DNA of 64,000 nucleotides, taken from Halorussus limi. GTDB lineage: Archaea; Halobacteriota; Halobacteria; Halobacteriales; Haladaptataceae. The notes under the pieces were generated by a model. It did no database searches. It was given only the letters and a program-made list of their open reading frames with translations, and was not told the DNA's origin. This document shows, in pieces, positions 40,085-48,915 of this stretch (position 1 is the first letter of the stretch; every line of letters begins with the position of its first letter). Location: the NCBI RefSeq assembly GCF_023238205.1, contig NZ_CP096659.1, positions 868,001 to 932,000 on the forward strand, in the 5' to 3' direction. The translations under genes were made by a program, and so were the position numbers.

Positions 40085-41161
40085 GTGAGTACCGACACGG
40101 AGACCCGGGGCGAGGCCGGACGCCGGTCGGACGACGCGTCCGCTTCGCGGCGAGCGACCGATTCGCCCGCCGAGAGTCTCGGCGACCGAATCGGGGCGGG
40201 AACGACCGTGCTGGCGGTCGTCTCGGTCCAACTCGTCGCGTTCGCGGCCGCGCTGGCGGTCGGCTACCCCGGCGCGTACGCCGGGTTCGCGGTCCTCTCG
40301 GCGGCGGCCATCGCGGCCCGCCGGAACCGGGGCGCCTTCGGCGTCCTCGCGGCCGCGCTCGGCACCGTCCTGCTGGTCGCGCTCGGCCTCCCCTTGCTGA
40401 TGATGGTCGCCCGGCAGGACCCCGGTCTGGTCGCGGAGACGGCCGCCGACCCGGCGGTCCAGCAGGCGCTCTACCTCTCGGTGTACGCGCCCCTGCTCGC
40501 GGCGGTCGCCAGCGTCGCGCTCGGCGTTCCGCTGGCGCTCGTCCTCGCCCGCGGGTTTCCCGGACAGCAACTGGTCGAGAGCCTCGTGGACCTCCCGCTC
40601 GTGGTCCCCCACAGCGTCGCCGGCCTCGCCATCCTGTTCGGGTTCGGCGAGGGCGGCGCGTTCGGCGGCGTGGAGTTCACGGTTCCGGTAATCGAGTTCA
40701 CGTTCAAGTTCACCGTCCTCCAGACGATGCTCGGGATGGTGCTGGCGATGACGTTCGTCTCCGCGCCGTTCGCGGTCAACGCGGCCCGCGAGGCGTTCGA
40801 GTCGGTCCCGACCCGAGTCGAGTGGGCGGCCCGGACGCTCGGCGCGAACCGCTTCGAGACGTTCCGGCGCGTGACCGCGCCGCTGGCGTGGCGCGGCGTC
40901 CTGACCGGCGGGGTGCTGGCGTGGGCGCGGGCGGTCTCGGAGTTCGGCGCGGTCGCCATCGTGGCCTACAGCGTCGAGTTCTTCTACCTTCCCGAGGGCG
41001 AGAGCCTGAGCGCACAGCACGCGCCCGTCTTCATCTACAACACCTACCTCTCGTCGGGCCTCCAACGGTCGGGCGCGGTCGCCACGCTCCTGCTGGCGCT
41101 GTCGGCGCTCATCTTCCTGCTGGTCAGAACGGTCGCCTACGACGACGGAGGGTGGCCATGA
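40085..41161 (+). CDS. wtpB: Molybdate/tungstate ABC transporter, permease (WtpB/ModB type)
   Basis: 358-residue membrane protein with an N-terminal disordered extension (about 50 residues) and about 8 helices. The cytosolic coupling motif region around VNAAREAFESVPTRVEWAARTLGANRFETFRRVTAPLA is typical of ModB/CysT permeases (EAA motif). The GTG start lies 4 bp after the wtpA stop. Its C-terminal codons and stop (GGWP, TGA at 41159-41161) overlap the start of a 10-codon frame described separately. Confidence 0.9.
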   Translation: MSTDTETRGEAGRRSDDASASRRATDSPAESLGDRIGAGTTVLAVVSVQLVAFAAALAVGYPGAYAGFAVLSAAAIAARRNRGAFGVLAAALGTVLLVALGLPLLMMVARQDPGLVAETAADPAVQQALYLSVYAPLLAAVASVALGVPLALVLARGFPGQQLVESLVDLPLVVPHSVAGLAILFGFGEGGAFGGVEFTVPVIEFTFKFTVLQTMLGMVLAMTFVSAPFAVNAAREAFESVPTRVEWAARTLGANRFETFRRVTAPLAWRGVLTGGVLAWARAVSEFGAVAIVAYSVEFFYLPEGESLSAQHAPVFIYNTYLSSGLQRSGAVATLLLALSALIFLLVRTVAYDDGGWP

Positions 41162-41190
41162 AGAGACCACCTAACGGAGGGTGGCCCTGA
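41145..41190 (+). repeat. 17-bp tandem duplication creating a 10-codon coupled frame
   Basis: ACGGAGGGTGGCCNTGA occurs at 41145-41161 and again at 41174-41190 with one mismatch. Between them an ATG at 41158 opens the frame MKRPPNGGWP, whose start overlaps the permease stop (ATGA) and whose stop overlaps the ATPase start (TGATG). Its last residues copy the permease C-terminus (GGWP). Confidence 0.6.
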
Positions 41191-42230
41191 TGCTGGACAT
41201 CGACGTGTCCGCGACGTTCACCGCCGAAGGCGCGGACCGGTTCCGCGTCGCGGCCGACCTCTCGGTCGCCGACGGCGAGACGCTGGTCGTCCTCGGGCCC
41301 AGCGGGTCGGGCAAGAGCCTCCTGCTCGAAACCGTCGCGGGGTTCCACGACCACGAGGGCCGGGTCGCGCTCGCGGGCCGGGACCTGACCGACCGACCCC
41401 CGGAGGAGCGCGGTCTCGGCTTCGTCTTCCAAGACTACGCGCTCTTCCCCCACATGTCGGTCCGGGAGAACGTCGCGTTCGGCGGGAACTACCACGACGC
41501 TCGCGACCCCGACGACCTGCTGGCGGAGTTCGGCGTGGCGGACCTCGCGGACCGCTACCCGCCGACGCTCTCGGGCGGGGAGTCCCAGCGAGTCGCGCTG
41601 GCGCGGGCCTTGGCGGTCCGGCCCGACGCCTTCCTGCTCGACGAACCCCTCTCGGCGCTCGACGTACCGACCCGCCAGACGCTCCGGGAACTGCTCGCCG
41701 ACGTGCTGGCCGACCAGACCGCGATGTACGTCACCCACAATCGGACGACGGCGCGGGCCGTCGCCGACCGGGTGGCGGTCATCCGCGACGGCGAAATCGT
41801 CCAGACCGGGAGTCCGGAGGCGGTCTTCGAGCGACCCGATACGCCGTTCGTCGCCCGGTTCACGGGCGCGAACTGCCTCGAACTCGACGGCGGGGCGCTC
41901 GCGGTGCCGGATGGACGCCTGCGCTTCGACGGGGCCGGAGCGTCGGAAGCGACCGCCGAATCGGCCACCCACCTCGCGGTCCGGCCCGAACACGTCGAAC
42001 TCGACCCCGCGGACCCCGACTTCGCGGCCCCGGTCGAGCGCGTCGTCCGGGAGGACGGCCGGAACCGAATCGCGCTCGACGTGGCGGGTCAGCGACTCGA
42101 CGCCTACGCCGACGCCGATATCGCCGAACTGCCCGCCAGCGGGCGGTCCGACGGGGACGCCTCCGCGGCACACGACTCGGTCGGCGTCGCGCTTCCCCGA
42201 GACCGCGTAACAACGCTTTCTGACAGATAG
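41190..42230 (+). CDS. wtpC: Molybdate/tungstate ABC transporter, ATP-binding protein (WtpC/ModC type)
   Basis: 346-residue ATPase. It has Walker A LGPSGSGKS, Q-loop FVFQDYALFPHMSVREN, signature LSGGESQRVALARAL, Walker B AFLLDEPLSALD and H-loop YVTHNR. A C-terminal extension (about residues 235-346) resembles a regulatory Mop/TOBE-type domain. The ATG at 41190 is used, with GGAGG 9 nt upstream; a GTG at 41181 would add three residues. Confidence 0.92.
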   Translation: MLDIDVSATFTAEGADRFRVAADLSVADGETLVVLGPSGSGKSLLLETVAGFHDHEGRVALAGRDLTDRPPEERGLGFVFQDYALFPHMSVRENVAFGGNYHDARDPDDLLAEFGVADLADRYPPTLSGGESQRVALARALAVRPDAFLLDEPLSALDVPTRQTLRELLADVLADQTAMYVTHNRTTARAVADRVAVIRDGEIVQTGSPEAVFERPDTPFVARFTGANCLELDGGALAVPDGRLRFDGAGASEATAESATHLAVRPEHVELDPADPDFAAPVERVVREDGRNRIALDVAGQRLDAYADADIAELPASGRSDGDASAAHDSVGVALPRDRVTTLSDR

Positions 42231-42320
42231 GTATTCTGTCGCCTCACGCCGAAAAAATTACTTACGGGAGGATTTGGAACCCTCCCGCATGGCACGCGAA
42301 CAGCGGTACGGGGTGGTACG

Positions 42321-44135
42321 GTGAGCATCGTGGGCGGTACGCTCGGCAAGGTCGCGGCCATCCTCGCGGCGGGACTCGTCGTCTCGGCCGCGGGGGTGGG
42401 CGCGGCCGTCTCGACGGGGGCCCTCAGCCTCCAGTCGCCGACGGTCGAATCGATAGACAACCAGTGGGGCGAAATCTCCGAGGAGCGCACGGGCATCCGG
42501 ACGAACGTCGTCGTGAACAACCCGAACGGGGTCGGCATCCCCGGCGTCGTCGGCGTCTCGTACGACGTGTCGATGAACGACGTGACGGTCGCCGAGGGGT
42601 CGAGCGGCGGCGTCTCGCTGTCGCCGGGCCGCAACGAGATGACGCTCCGGACCCACATCGACAACGACAAGATTCCGGCGTGGTGGGCGAGCCACATCAA
42701 CAACGGCGAGAAGACGACCGTCTCGGTCGAACCGTCGGTCGAGGCGGCGTTCCTCTCGAAGGGCCTGCCCGCCCAGAACCGGACATTCGAGACCGACATA
42801 CTCTCGTCGTTCGAGAGCGAGTCGGGCCAGTCGGTCGAGGTGAACGGTCGAACCGTCCTCGCGGTCGAGGAGACCAGCGCCTCGTGGGGGACCGCCACCG
42901 AGAACGAGACGCCGCTCCGGTTCTCCGGGACGGTCCGGAACCCCAACGGCGCGCCGATAGAGTTCTCCAAAATCGGCTACGAGGTGTCGATGAACGACGT
43001 GACGGTCGCCGAGGGGACGACGGGTGAACCGGTCAAAATCGCGGCGAACTCGACCGACACCGTCCGCATCAACGCAACGCTCGACAATCGGAAGTTGGAC
43101 GAGTGGTGGGTCAGCCACCTCCGGAACGACGAGACGACGAGGCTGAACGTGTCGGTGTTCGCGGTCTCCGAGACCGACTCGGGCACCCAACGCGTTCCGC
43201 TCCCGTTCCTGAGTGAACGAGTCGTCTTCGAGACCGACATCCTCGCGGGCGGGCAGGCGACGACCCGGGCCGTCGACTCCGAGAAGGGATTCGGCTTCGA
43301 ACCGCCGCGAATCGGGTCGGTCGAGCGCGACTGGTCGACGACCGCCTCGGGGACCCAGTTCTCGACGCGCGTCGTCGTGGAGAACCCCAACCCCGCCGAC
43401 TCCGCGCTCGGCCAAGTGGGACTCGACGCGAACTACCGGGTCGCGCTCAACGACGTGACGCTGGTCGAGGACGGCACTCAGACCACGCTCGGACCGGGCG
43501 AGACCGAACTCGAATTCTCGGGCGACGTGAGCGACCGGACCATCAAGAAGTGGTGGGTCAGCCACGTCGAGAACGGCGAGCGGACGAAACTCACGACCGC
43601 GGGCGGCGCGACCGCCGACCTCGGATTCGCTAAGCTTCCGGTGCCGCTCCCCGGCCAGAACCGGACGTTCGAGACCGACATGCTCGCCGGGTTCTCGCAG
43701 ACCGACCAGACCGTCGCGGTCCGCGGGCGAACGGTCGCCCGACTCCACGACATGAACTCGTCGTGGGGCGACGCGACCACGGAGCGGTCGCCGATGAAAA
43801 TCTCCGGCGACGTGACCAACGAGCGGAGTCGGCCGCTGACGGTGAAGACGTTCGGCTACCGCGTGACGGCGAACGACGTGGTGCTGGCCGACAACGAGAC
43901 GCACGTCGGCACGACGATTCCGGGGAAGGCGACCCGGCGCATCGAGACGACGGGCTACCTCGACAACGACGAGATTCCCGAATGGTGGGTCAGCCACCTC
44001 GACCGGGGCGAGAGGACCGAACTGTCGGTGTCGTACTACGTCGTGGTCGAGTACCGCGGCCAGGAGTTCACGGTCGAACTCGACGACATGAGCTACACCG
44101 ACACCATCGAGACGAACGCCTTCGGCGACGCGTAG
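42321..44135 (+). CDS. Membrane-anchored protein with four WHy/LEA14-type repeats
   Basis: 604-residue exported protein. An N-terminal helix (GKVAAILAAGLVVSAAGVGAAV) serves as signal anchor, and four repeats of about 130 residues follow. Each repeat holds the Water-stress/Hypersensitive (WHy, LEA type 2) pattern, with recurring VSMNDVTVAEG-like strands, a WW(V/A)SH(I/L/V)xxGE/D turn and NRTFETD(I/M)L. WHy proteins are linked to desiccation protection. The GTG start at 42321 gives the membrane helix directly. The tandem arrangement probably arose by duplication. N-glycosylation sequons (N-x-T/S) are frequent. Confidence 0.85.
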   Translation: MSIVGGTLGKVAAILAAGLVVSAAGVGAAVSTGALSLQSPTVESIDNQWGEISEERTGIRTNVVVNNPNGVGIPGVVGVSYDVSMNDVTVAEGSSGGVSLSPGRNEMTLRTHIDNDKIPAWWASHINNGEKTTVSVEPSVEAAFLSKGLPAQNRTFETDILSSFESESGQSVEVNGRTVLAVEETSASWGTATENETPLRFSGTVRNPNGAPIEFSKIGYEVSMNDVTVAEGTTGEPVKIAANSTDTVRINATLDNRKLDEWWVSHLRNDETTRLNVSVFAVSETDSGTQRVPLPFLSERVVFETDILAGGQATTRAVDSEKGFGFEPPRIGSVERDWSTTASGTQFSTRVVVENPNPADSALGQVGLDANYRVALNDVTLVEDGTQTTLGPGETELEFSGDVSDRTIKKWWVSHVENGERTKLTTAGGATADLGFAKLPVPLPGQNRTFETDMLAGFSQTDQTVAVRGRTVARLHDMNSSWGDATTERSPMKISGDVTNERSRPLTVKTFGYRVTANDVVLADNETHVGTTIPGKATRRIETTGYLDNDEIPEWWVSHLDRGERTELSVSYYVVVEYRGQEFTVELDDMSYTDTIETNAFGDA

Positions 44136-44303
44136 GCCGCCGCGGACGCTTTTTCTGAGATTTACAGCCGACCGTCAGACGGCACGACGACGCCGAGCGG
44201 CGGCAGGTGCTCGCCGAACGGGACCGCGGCCGGGCGCACGGTGCGACGACCTCCGGGCGAGACGGAACGCAGACTTTTCACCGCGCACGCCCCACCTCCG
44301 ACC

Positions 44304-44432
44304 ATGAACTGGGCCGACCTCTTCGAGCGAGCGCAGGCGTCCGAGACCGACGTGGAGACGATACGCGCGGCGCTCGCCGCCCACCGGGAGAGCGCCGCCG
44401 AAGCGTCCGACGCGGAGGGGACCGATGCCTGA
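44304..44432 (+). CDS. 42-residue helical protein upstream of PIN-like gene
   Basis: Short acidic helical protein (MNWADLFERAQASETDVETI...). Its last 8 bp overlap the ATG of the next gene (44425), so the two are coupled. The coding character is supported by the acidic composition, the haloarchaeal pattern DLFERA and conserved spacing before the partner. It could be an antitoxin-like partner of the PIN-like protein, but there is no DNA-binding motif, and that is speculation. Confidence 0.6.
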   Translation: MNWADLFERAQASETDVETIRAALAAHRESAAEASDAEGTDA

Positions 44433-44901
44433 GACGCCCGAGACGAACCCCGCCCGCATCGTCGCGGACGCCGACGTGCTGGCCGCTGACCTGCTGGTCG
44501 GCGGGGCCGCGCGCGAGGCGATGGACGCCGTCCGGGGCCACTCGTGGGTCGAACTCGTCGCCAGCGACCACCTGCTCGACGACGCCGAGGCGGTGGTCCG
44601 GGACCTCGCGGACGACGACCTCGCGGCGGCGTGGCGCGAGCGAGTCGAGGACCTGCGCATCGAAGTCGAGCATCCTCCTGACGACCACCCGGCGCTGGCG
44701 AGCGCGTATCGGGGGCAGGCCGCCCACGTCCTGAGTTACGACGAGGGACTCCGGAGCGCGGAGGCCGGCGCGACGTTCGGGTCGCGACTGAACGTGAGCG
44801 TCAAGACGCCCGAGGGGTTCGCCGCGCTGTTCGACGCCGAATCGCTCTACGAGGCCGTGGTGGGCGGCGATTATCCCGGTCCCGACCGGGACGCACGCTA
44901 G
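44425..44901 (+). CDS. PIN-like domain protein (DUF7384-like)
   Basis: 158-residue protein with PIN-domain-like acidic residues: ARIVADADVLAADLLVGG at the first strand, DHLLDDAEAVV in the middle, and an AHVLSYDEGL segment where PIN nucleases place a third Asp. I recall a haloarchaeal PIN-like family (DUF7384). It should be a metal-dependent RNase fold, but activity is not shown. It is translationally coupled to the 42-residue gene upstream. Confidence 0.7.
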   Translation: MPETPETNPARIVADADVLAADLLVGGAAREAMDAVRGHSWVELVASDHLLDDAEAVVRDLADDDLAAAWRERVEDLRIEVEHPPDDHPALASAYRGQAAHVLSYDEGLRSAEAGATFGSRLNVSVKTPEGFAALFDAESLYEAVVGGDYPGPDRDAR

Positions 44902-44945
44902 TAGTAGACCGAGTCCCCGCCCGCGACCGCGCCGGAAAAGGACAG

Positions 44946-44989
44946 TATTTCTACAGAACCCGATTCCAGTAACGCCGACTACAGAAATA
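44946..44989. promoter_or_regulatory. AT-rich control region with TATTTCT/AGAAATA inverted repeat
   Basis: TATTTCT (44946-44952) and AGAAATA (44983-44989) are inverted, and CTACAGAA occurs twice (44951-44958, 44979-44986). A TATA-like ATATTATT follows, ahead of the small membrane protein gene at 45046. Confidence 0.4.
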
Positions 44990-45045
44990 TTATTCAGATT
45001 ACACTTTTGGGGTCGGCGTTCCTATCTACACGTGAGGACAGACCG

Positions 45046-45327
45046 ATGAAACTGAACGCGCATCTCCGGCGGGTCGCACCCTCGACTCGCCTCCGACGCG
45101 GTCGCATCGCCGCGGGACTGACCCGGTTCACGCTCCCGGTCGCCACCCTGCTGGCGTTCGTGGTCTCGGCGCTGGTGACGGGCGCGGCGTTCGCCACCGC
45201 GGCGGACCTCGTGGCAGTCTCGCTCCCGGTCCTGCTCGCCGGTTGGGTCGCCGCCATCGGCGCGACGTTCGCGCTTCCGCTGCTCGTCGTCCGCGGCGTG
45301 GTCGCACTACTCGAACGGTACGAGTAG
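45046..45327 (+). CDS. Small two-helix membrane protein
   Basis: 93-residue protein with a basic N-terminus (LRRVAPSTRLRRGR) and two hydrophobic helices (LPVATLLAFVVSALVTGAAFATAA and VSLPVLLAGWVAAIGATFALPLLV). The family is not recognised. The start at 45046 (MKLNAHLRR) follows an AT-rich promoter. The basic N-terminus suggests it stays on the cytosolic face. Confidence 0.6.
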   Translation: MKLNAHLRRVAPSTRLRRGRIAAGLTRFTLPVATLLAFVVSALVTGAAFATAADLVAVSLPVLLAGWVAAIGATFALPLLVVRGVVALLERYE

Positions 45328-45466
45328 AGAGACTCAGGCCGGGGAACCGCGCTCCTCGGGGACGGGGAGAGAATCGCAAACGCGCTCGTTTTTGGCCGGC
45401 GACCTGTCGCCGCACGTCGAAAACTCGTAACTCGATGGCGGTCGGAGATTCGAGTGGGGAGTTAGC

Positions 45467-45769
45467 ATGTGTCACAGACGCGGCGAGCGGTCACGTACGT
45501 CCAGCAGAGCCAGCGAATCAGCCGGTGAGACCGAGCGCGAGGACCCTCCGGGGTTGGCCGCGCGCGCCAAGCGGCGACTCGTCGCGCTCGTCTCCGCCGA
45601 TAGCGAGGCGGAATCTCCCGACAGCCCGGCGGTGGAACGCGAACCCGAGACGCCGAGCGTCGACGCGACGAGCGAGGAACCGACCGCGAGCGAGGAATTG
45701 ACCGAGAGCGAAGACGAAGCGGACGCGAGCGACGAGCGCGAACGAGAGCCGATTCCCGCCCACGACTAG
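45467..45769 (+). CDS. Small acidic haloarchaeal protein, unknown
   Basis: 100-residue protein with a Ser/Arg-rich N-terminus, a short basic helix (GLAARAKRRLVALVSA) and a long Glu/Ser/Asp-rich disordered tail. Nothing identifies a function, and no family is recognised. Composition and codon pattern fit a real gene, but conservation cannot be judged here. Confidence 0.45.
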   Translation: MCHRRGERSRTSSRASESAGETEREDPPGLAARAKRRLVALVSADSEAESPDSPAVEREPETPSVDATSEEPTASEELTESEDEADASDEREREPIPAHD

Positions 45770-45847
45770 CGGCGAAGGAGACCCCGAGGCCCAGAGCGCG
45801 GACGCGGCGAGCGAGCCTTTTTCTCCCCGCCGCCCCGAGTCAGGGCC

Positions 45848-46810
45848 GTGCGAGAGTACCCCTTCGAGTTGGCGCTGTGCGCGCACCTCGAAGCCAACGA
45901 GGAGGCCGTCGTCGCCCGGCAGATAGGCGGCGGCGTCCGCGCGCCGTCGAACCGCGTCCTCGACGTGGTGTGCGTCGAACCCGGTCCGGAGATGGACGCG
46001 CGGGCCGCGCTGACGCCCGCGAGGATTCCCGACGCCGCCATCGAGAGCGGCGTGGGCGTCGGGCGAGCGCGCGACCCCGCGGCGGCCATCGACGCCCGGC
46101 CCGAGCGCGCCCGAAAAACCGCCGAGCGTGCGGTCGAAATCGGCTTCTTCGAGCGCGCGGTCGGCGGCGGCGTCAGGCGGGTCGCGCGCTACCCCGACGA
46201 GTGGTTCGGACGACTGGTCGCGATAGAGAACAAACCCGACCTCGGCGACCCCGGCGACCTCCGACTCCAACTCCGGAAGGACGTGAGCCTCGCGCTCGCC
46301 GACGAAGTCGTCCTCGCCACCGAGAGCTACGTGACCGGCGCACACCTCAACCGCATCCCCGAGGAGGTCGGCGTCTGGCGCTTCGACCCCGAGTCGGGCG
46401 ACCGGGAGGTAGTCCGGGAGGCGACCCCGCTGGACGCCGACGAGTGGGGCGTCGAACTCCTCGACGAGCGTCCGCTCCGGACCGACGTGGCGACGGTCCC
46501 GGCCGACGAGAAGGCCCGCCAGCGCAGGCGGATGGCCGAGCGCGCCTACGGCAAGGGGTGGCGGCCCGACGAGTTCCCGGCCTGCGCCGAGGCGGAGGCG
46601 GTCGCCCGCGAGGGGAGCGAGAGCCTGCCCTTCTGTGGCTGGAAGGGGAGACTCGTCAACCCCGCCCGCTGCGGGCCCGACTGTCCGGGCCACGACCCCG
46701 CGGACGCTCCCGACGCGGACGCCGACGAGGCGCGCGACGGTCGGACGCCGTGGGTCGCGGAACCCGAGGGCAAAGTGAGGCGACAGGCGGGACTCGACAG
46801 GTTCGGGTGA
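45848..46810 (+). CDS. DUF5787 family protein
   Basis: 320-residue haloarchaeal protein (DUF5787 by recall). It begins MREYPFELALCAHLEANEEAV from a GTG and has RAPSNRVLDVVCVEPGPE, YPDEWFGRLVAIENKPDLGDPGDL (a PD-(D/E)xK nuclease-like E-x-K) and a C-terminal Cys cluster (FPACAEAE, LPFCGWKG, PARCGPDCPGH). The combination suggests a restriction-endonuclease-like core with a zinc or Fe-S site, an inference from motif pattern. It is convergent with the AOR-like gene. Confidence 0.72.
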   Translation: MREYPFELALCAHLEANEEAVVARQIGGGVRAPSNRVLDVVCVEPGPEMDARAALTPARIPDAAIESGVGVGRARDPAAAIDARPERARKTAERAVEIGFFERAVGGGVRRVARYPDEWFGRLVAIENKPDLGDPGDLRLQLRKDVSLALADEVVLATESYVTGAHLNRIPEEVGVWRFDPESGDREVVREATPLDADEWGVELLDERPLRTDVATVPADEKARQRRRMAERAYGKGWRPDEFPACAEAEAVAREGSESLPFCGWKGRLVNPARCGPDCPGHDPADAPDADADEARDGRTPWVAEPEGKVRRQAGLDRFG

Positions 46811-46813
46811 GCC

Positions 46814-48808
46814 TCACCCCACCGGCGTCTCGTCGTCCACCGCGTCCAGCAGGTCGAGACGCTCCAGCAGGCCCCGGGTCGGCCGACCCCGCTCGTCCCA
46901 CCCGCGCCGGTCGTAGTACGCCGACAGCAGTGCCTCGAACTCGACCGAATCGATAGCTTCCCCCTCGTTCGGGCCGCCTTCGAGGGGTTCGGTCAGCTTC
47001 GCGGGGAGTTCGTCGTCGGCCCGGTCGAACCCCTCCCGGACGTTGAACAGGCGCGTCAGCGTCCAGATGCGCTCGCCAGCGGTCCGGAGGTCGGCGGGCG
47101 AGCGGTCGAGACCGACCGCCGAGAGCCACGTCGCGCCCAAGTCCTCGAAGGTCTCGCCCGCGAAGTCGTCCACGACGAGACTCCAGAGCAGCGACCGGGC
47201 GTCCTGTTCGGCGACGACGGTCTCGGCCCGGCGCTCGTCGCTCCACGACTCGGTGGCGAACACCTCCTCGACCACCGGGCGGGCGCGGCGGTGGCAGGCG
47301 CCCCGGTCGCTGGTCGCGTAGGCCAGCGCCATCCCGGTCGCGCCCCGCGGGTCGTAGGTCGGGAGTTCCATCGCCTTCACGGTCGGCACGAAGTCGTCGC
47401 CCCCGTAGCGGTCGGCCGCGGCGTCCACGCCGCGCGCGAGCAGGTCGCCCAACTCGGTGTCCCGGCGGGCGATTTCCCCCAGCAGGTCGCGGGCCGCCGC
47501 CTCGTCGCCGAACGCGAGGTCACGGTCGAGGACGCCCTCCTCGCTCGCCCGGACGGCCCACGCGACGGCGTTGCCCGCGCTGATAACGTCGATGCCGAGT
47601 CGGTCGCAGGCCCCGCCGAGCGCCGCGACGGCGTCGAAGTCCGCGATGCCGAGACCGGACCCGAGCGAGATGGCGGTCGCACCCCGCGGGACGGTCTCGC
47701 CGTCGCCCGTCTCCGCGCTCGTGTTCGCCGCCTCCGCACTCGTATTCGCGTCCGCTGTCTCCGCGCTCGCGTTCGCGTCCGTTACCGTCTCCGACTCGGT
47801 CTCCACGCGGAAGCCGCCGGGAATCGGCCCCTCGCGCTCGCGGGCGACCGCGGCCCGGCGGACCGCCTCGATGCCGACCGCGCTCGCGCCCTCGAACGCG
47901 CCCGACGACCACCCGCGGGTCGGGAGGACGCCCACCTCGTCGGCGAAGTCCACCGTCTCGACGGTCTCGCTGGCGGCCTGCCACCGGCCGGTCTCGCCGT
48001 CGGCGAACCGGGCCTCGTACGCCTCGCGGAGGTCCGCGAGCGCGTCGGGCGGTTCGGGCGGGTCGCTCCCGGCGACGACCGCCTTGAGGTTCTTCGACCC
48101 CATCACCGCGCCCGCGCCGCCCCGGCCCGCCTGATGGTCGCCGCCGTCGGAGGCGATAGTGGCGTACCGGACCCCGCGCTCGCCCGCGGGACCGACGCAG
48201 GCGACCGGCGCGTCGAACGCCGCGCAGGTCTCGGCCGCGTCCGCGCCCCAGAGGTCCCCCGCGGGTTCGAGCGTCGCGCCGTCGGCCGCGATTCGGAGGA
48301 CGGTCGGTTCGTCGGCCGCGCCCTCGACGAGGACCGCGAGACAGCGGCTGGGGTCGCGGCCGTCGGGCGCGCGCGACTCGCCGCCCCGGAGCGCGCCCGC
48401 CAGCGCCGCCGGGAAGTCGCCGCCGGCGTAGGAGTCGAGGAACGTGCCGGTCAGCGGCGACTTCGTGACCGCGGCGTAGCGCTGTTCGCCGGGCGTGAAT
48501 CCCGAGAGCGGGCCGAGCGCGAACAGCAGGACGTTCTCGGGGCCGAGCGGGTCGGTGCCGGGCGCGAGTTCGTCGTAGAGGTACCGGGCCGCCAGTCCCT
48601 TCCCGCCGAGGTAGCGCCGTCGCCACCGCTCGGGAATCGGTTCGGTCTCGACGCGCCCCGCGGTCAGGTTTACTCTGAGCAGGTGTTCCGGCGGGGCGTC
48701 CCCGGCGGCGGTGTCGCCCGACGCGTCGCTCTCGGATTCGTCGCCCGGCGCGTCGCCCCCGAACGCGTCGTCCGACCGCTCTCCCCGCGGTTCGTTCCCT
48801 CCACCCAT
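46814..48808 (-). CDS. Aldehyde:ferredoxin oxidoreductase (AOR) family protein lacking Fe-S cysteines
   Basis: 664-residue relative of tungsten AOR enzymes. The N-terminal domain is clear after an acidic, disordered 40-residue lead (LLRVNLTAGRVETEPIP, YLGGKGLAARYL, GRGGAGAVMGSKNLKAVV). The central CxxCxxxC set that binds the [4Fe-4S] cluster in AORs is absent: the region after EGPIPGGFRV instead holds an Ala/Ser/Asn/Glu repeat insert. The late Cys ligand is also missing (SLVVDDFAGE where AORs have a Cys). It may be a cluster-free paralogue or an enzyme of altered function. Active-site residues for tungstopterin cannot be checked here. Confidence 0.75.
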   Translation of the reverse strand: MGGGNEPRGERSDDAFGGDAPGDESESDASGDTAAGDAPPEHLLRVNLTAGRVETEPIPERWRRRYLGGKGLAARYLYDELAPGTDPLGPENVLLFALGPLSGFTPGEQRYAAVTKSPLTGTFLDSYAGGDFPAALAGALRGGESRAPDGRDPSRCLAVLVEGAADEPTVLRIAADGATLEPAGDLWGADAAETCAAFDAPVACVGPAGERGVRYATIASDGGDHQAGRGGAGAVMGSKNLKAVVAGSDPPEPPDALADLREAYEARFADGETGRWQAASETVETVDFADEVGVLPTRGWSSGAFEGASAVGIEAVRRAAVAREREGPIPGGFRVETESETVTDANASAETADANTSAEAANTSAETGDGETVPRGATAISLGSGLGIADFDAVAALGGACDRLGIDVISAGNAVAWAVRASEEGVLDRDLAFGDEAAARDLLGEIARRDTELGDLLARGVDAAADRYGGDDFVPTVKAMELPTYDPRGATGMALAYATSDRGACHRRARPVVEEVFATESWSDERRAETVVAEQDARSLLWSLVVDDFAGETFEDLGATWLSAVGLDRSPADLRTAGERIWTLTRLFNVREGFDRADDELPAKLTEPLEGGPNEGEAIDSVEFEALLSAYYDRRGWDERGRPTRGLLERLDLLDAVDDETPVG
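47708..47793 (-). repeat. Tandem repeat encoding (D/A)AN(A/T)SAE(T/A) units in AOR-like gene
   Basis: Three imperfect 24-bp units insert a disordered linker in the place where AORs have their cluster-binding region. Confidence 0.55.
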
Positions 48809-48915
48809 CGAAGTCAGTTACGCCGCGACTCGTGGTAACAGTTCGGGTGCGAGAGACTCGGGAACCGAGGGCGACGACGGGGAGATATTTCCGTCTCAGT
48901 CCAGTAGAGTCACGC

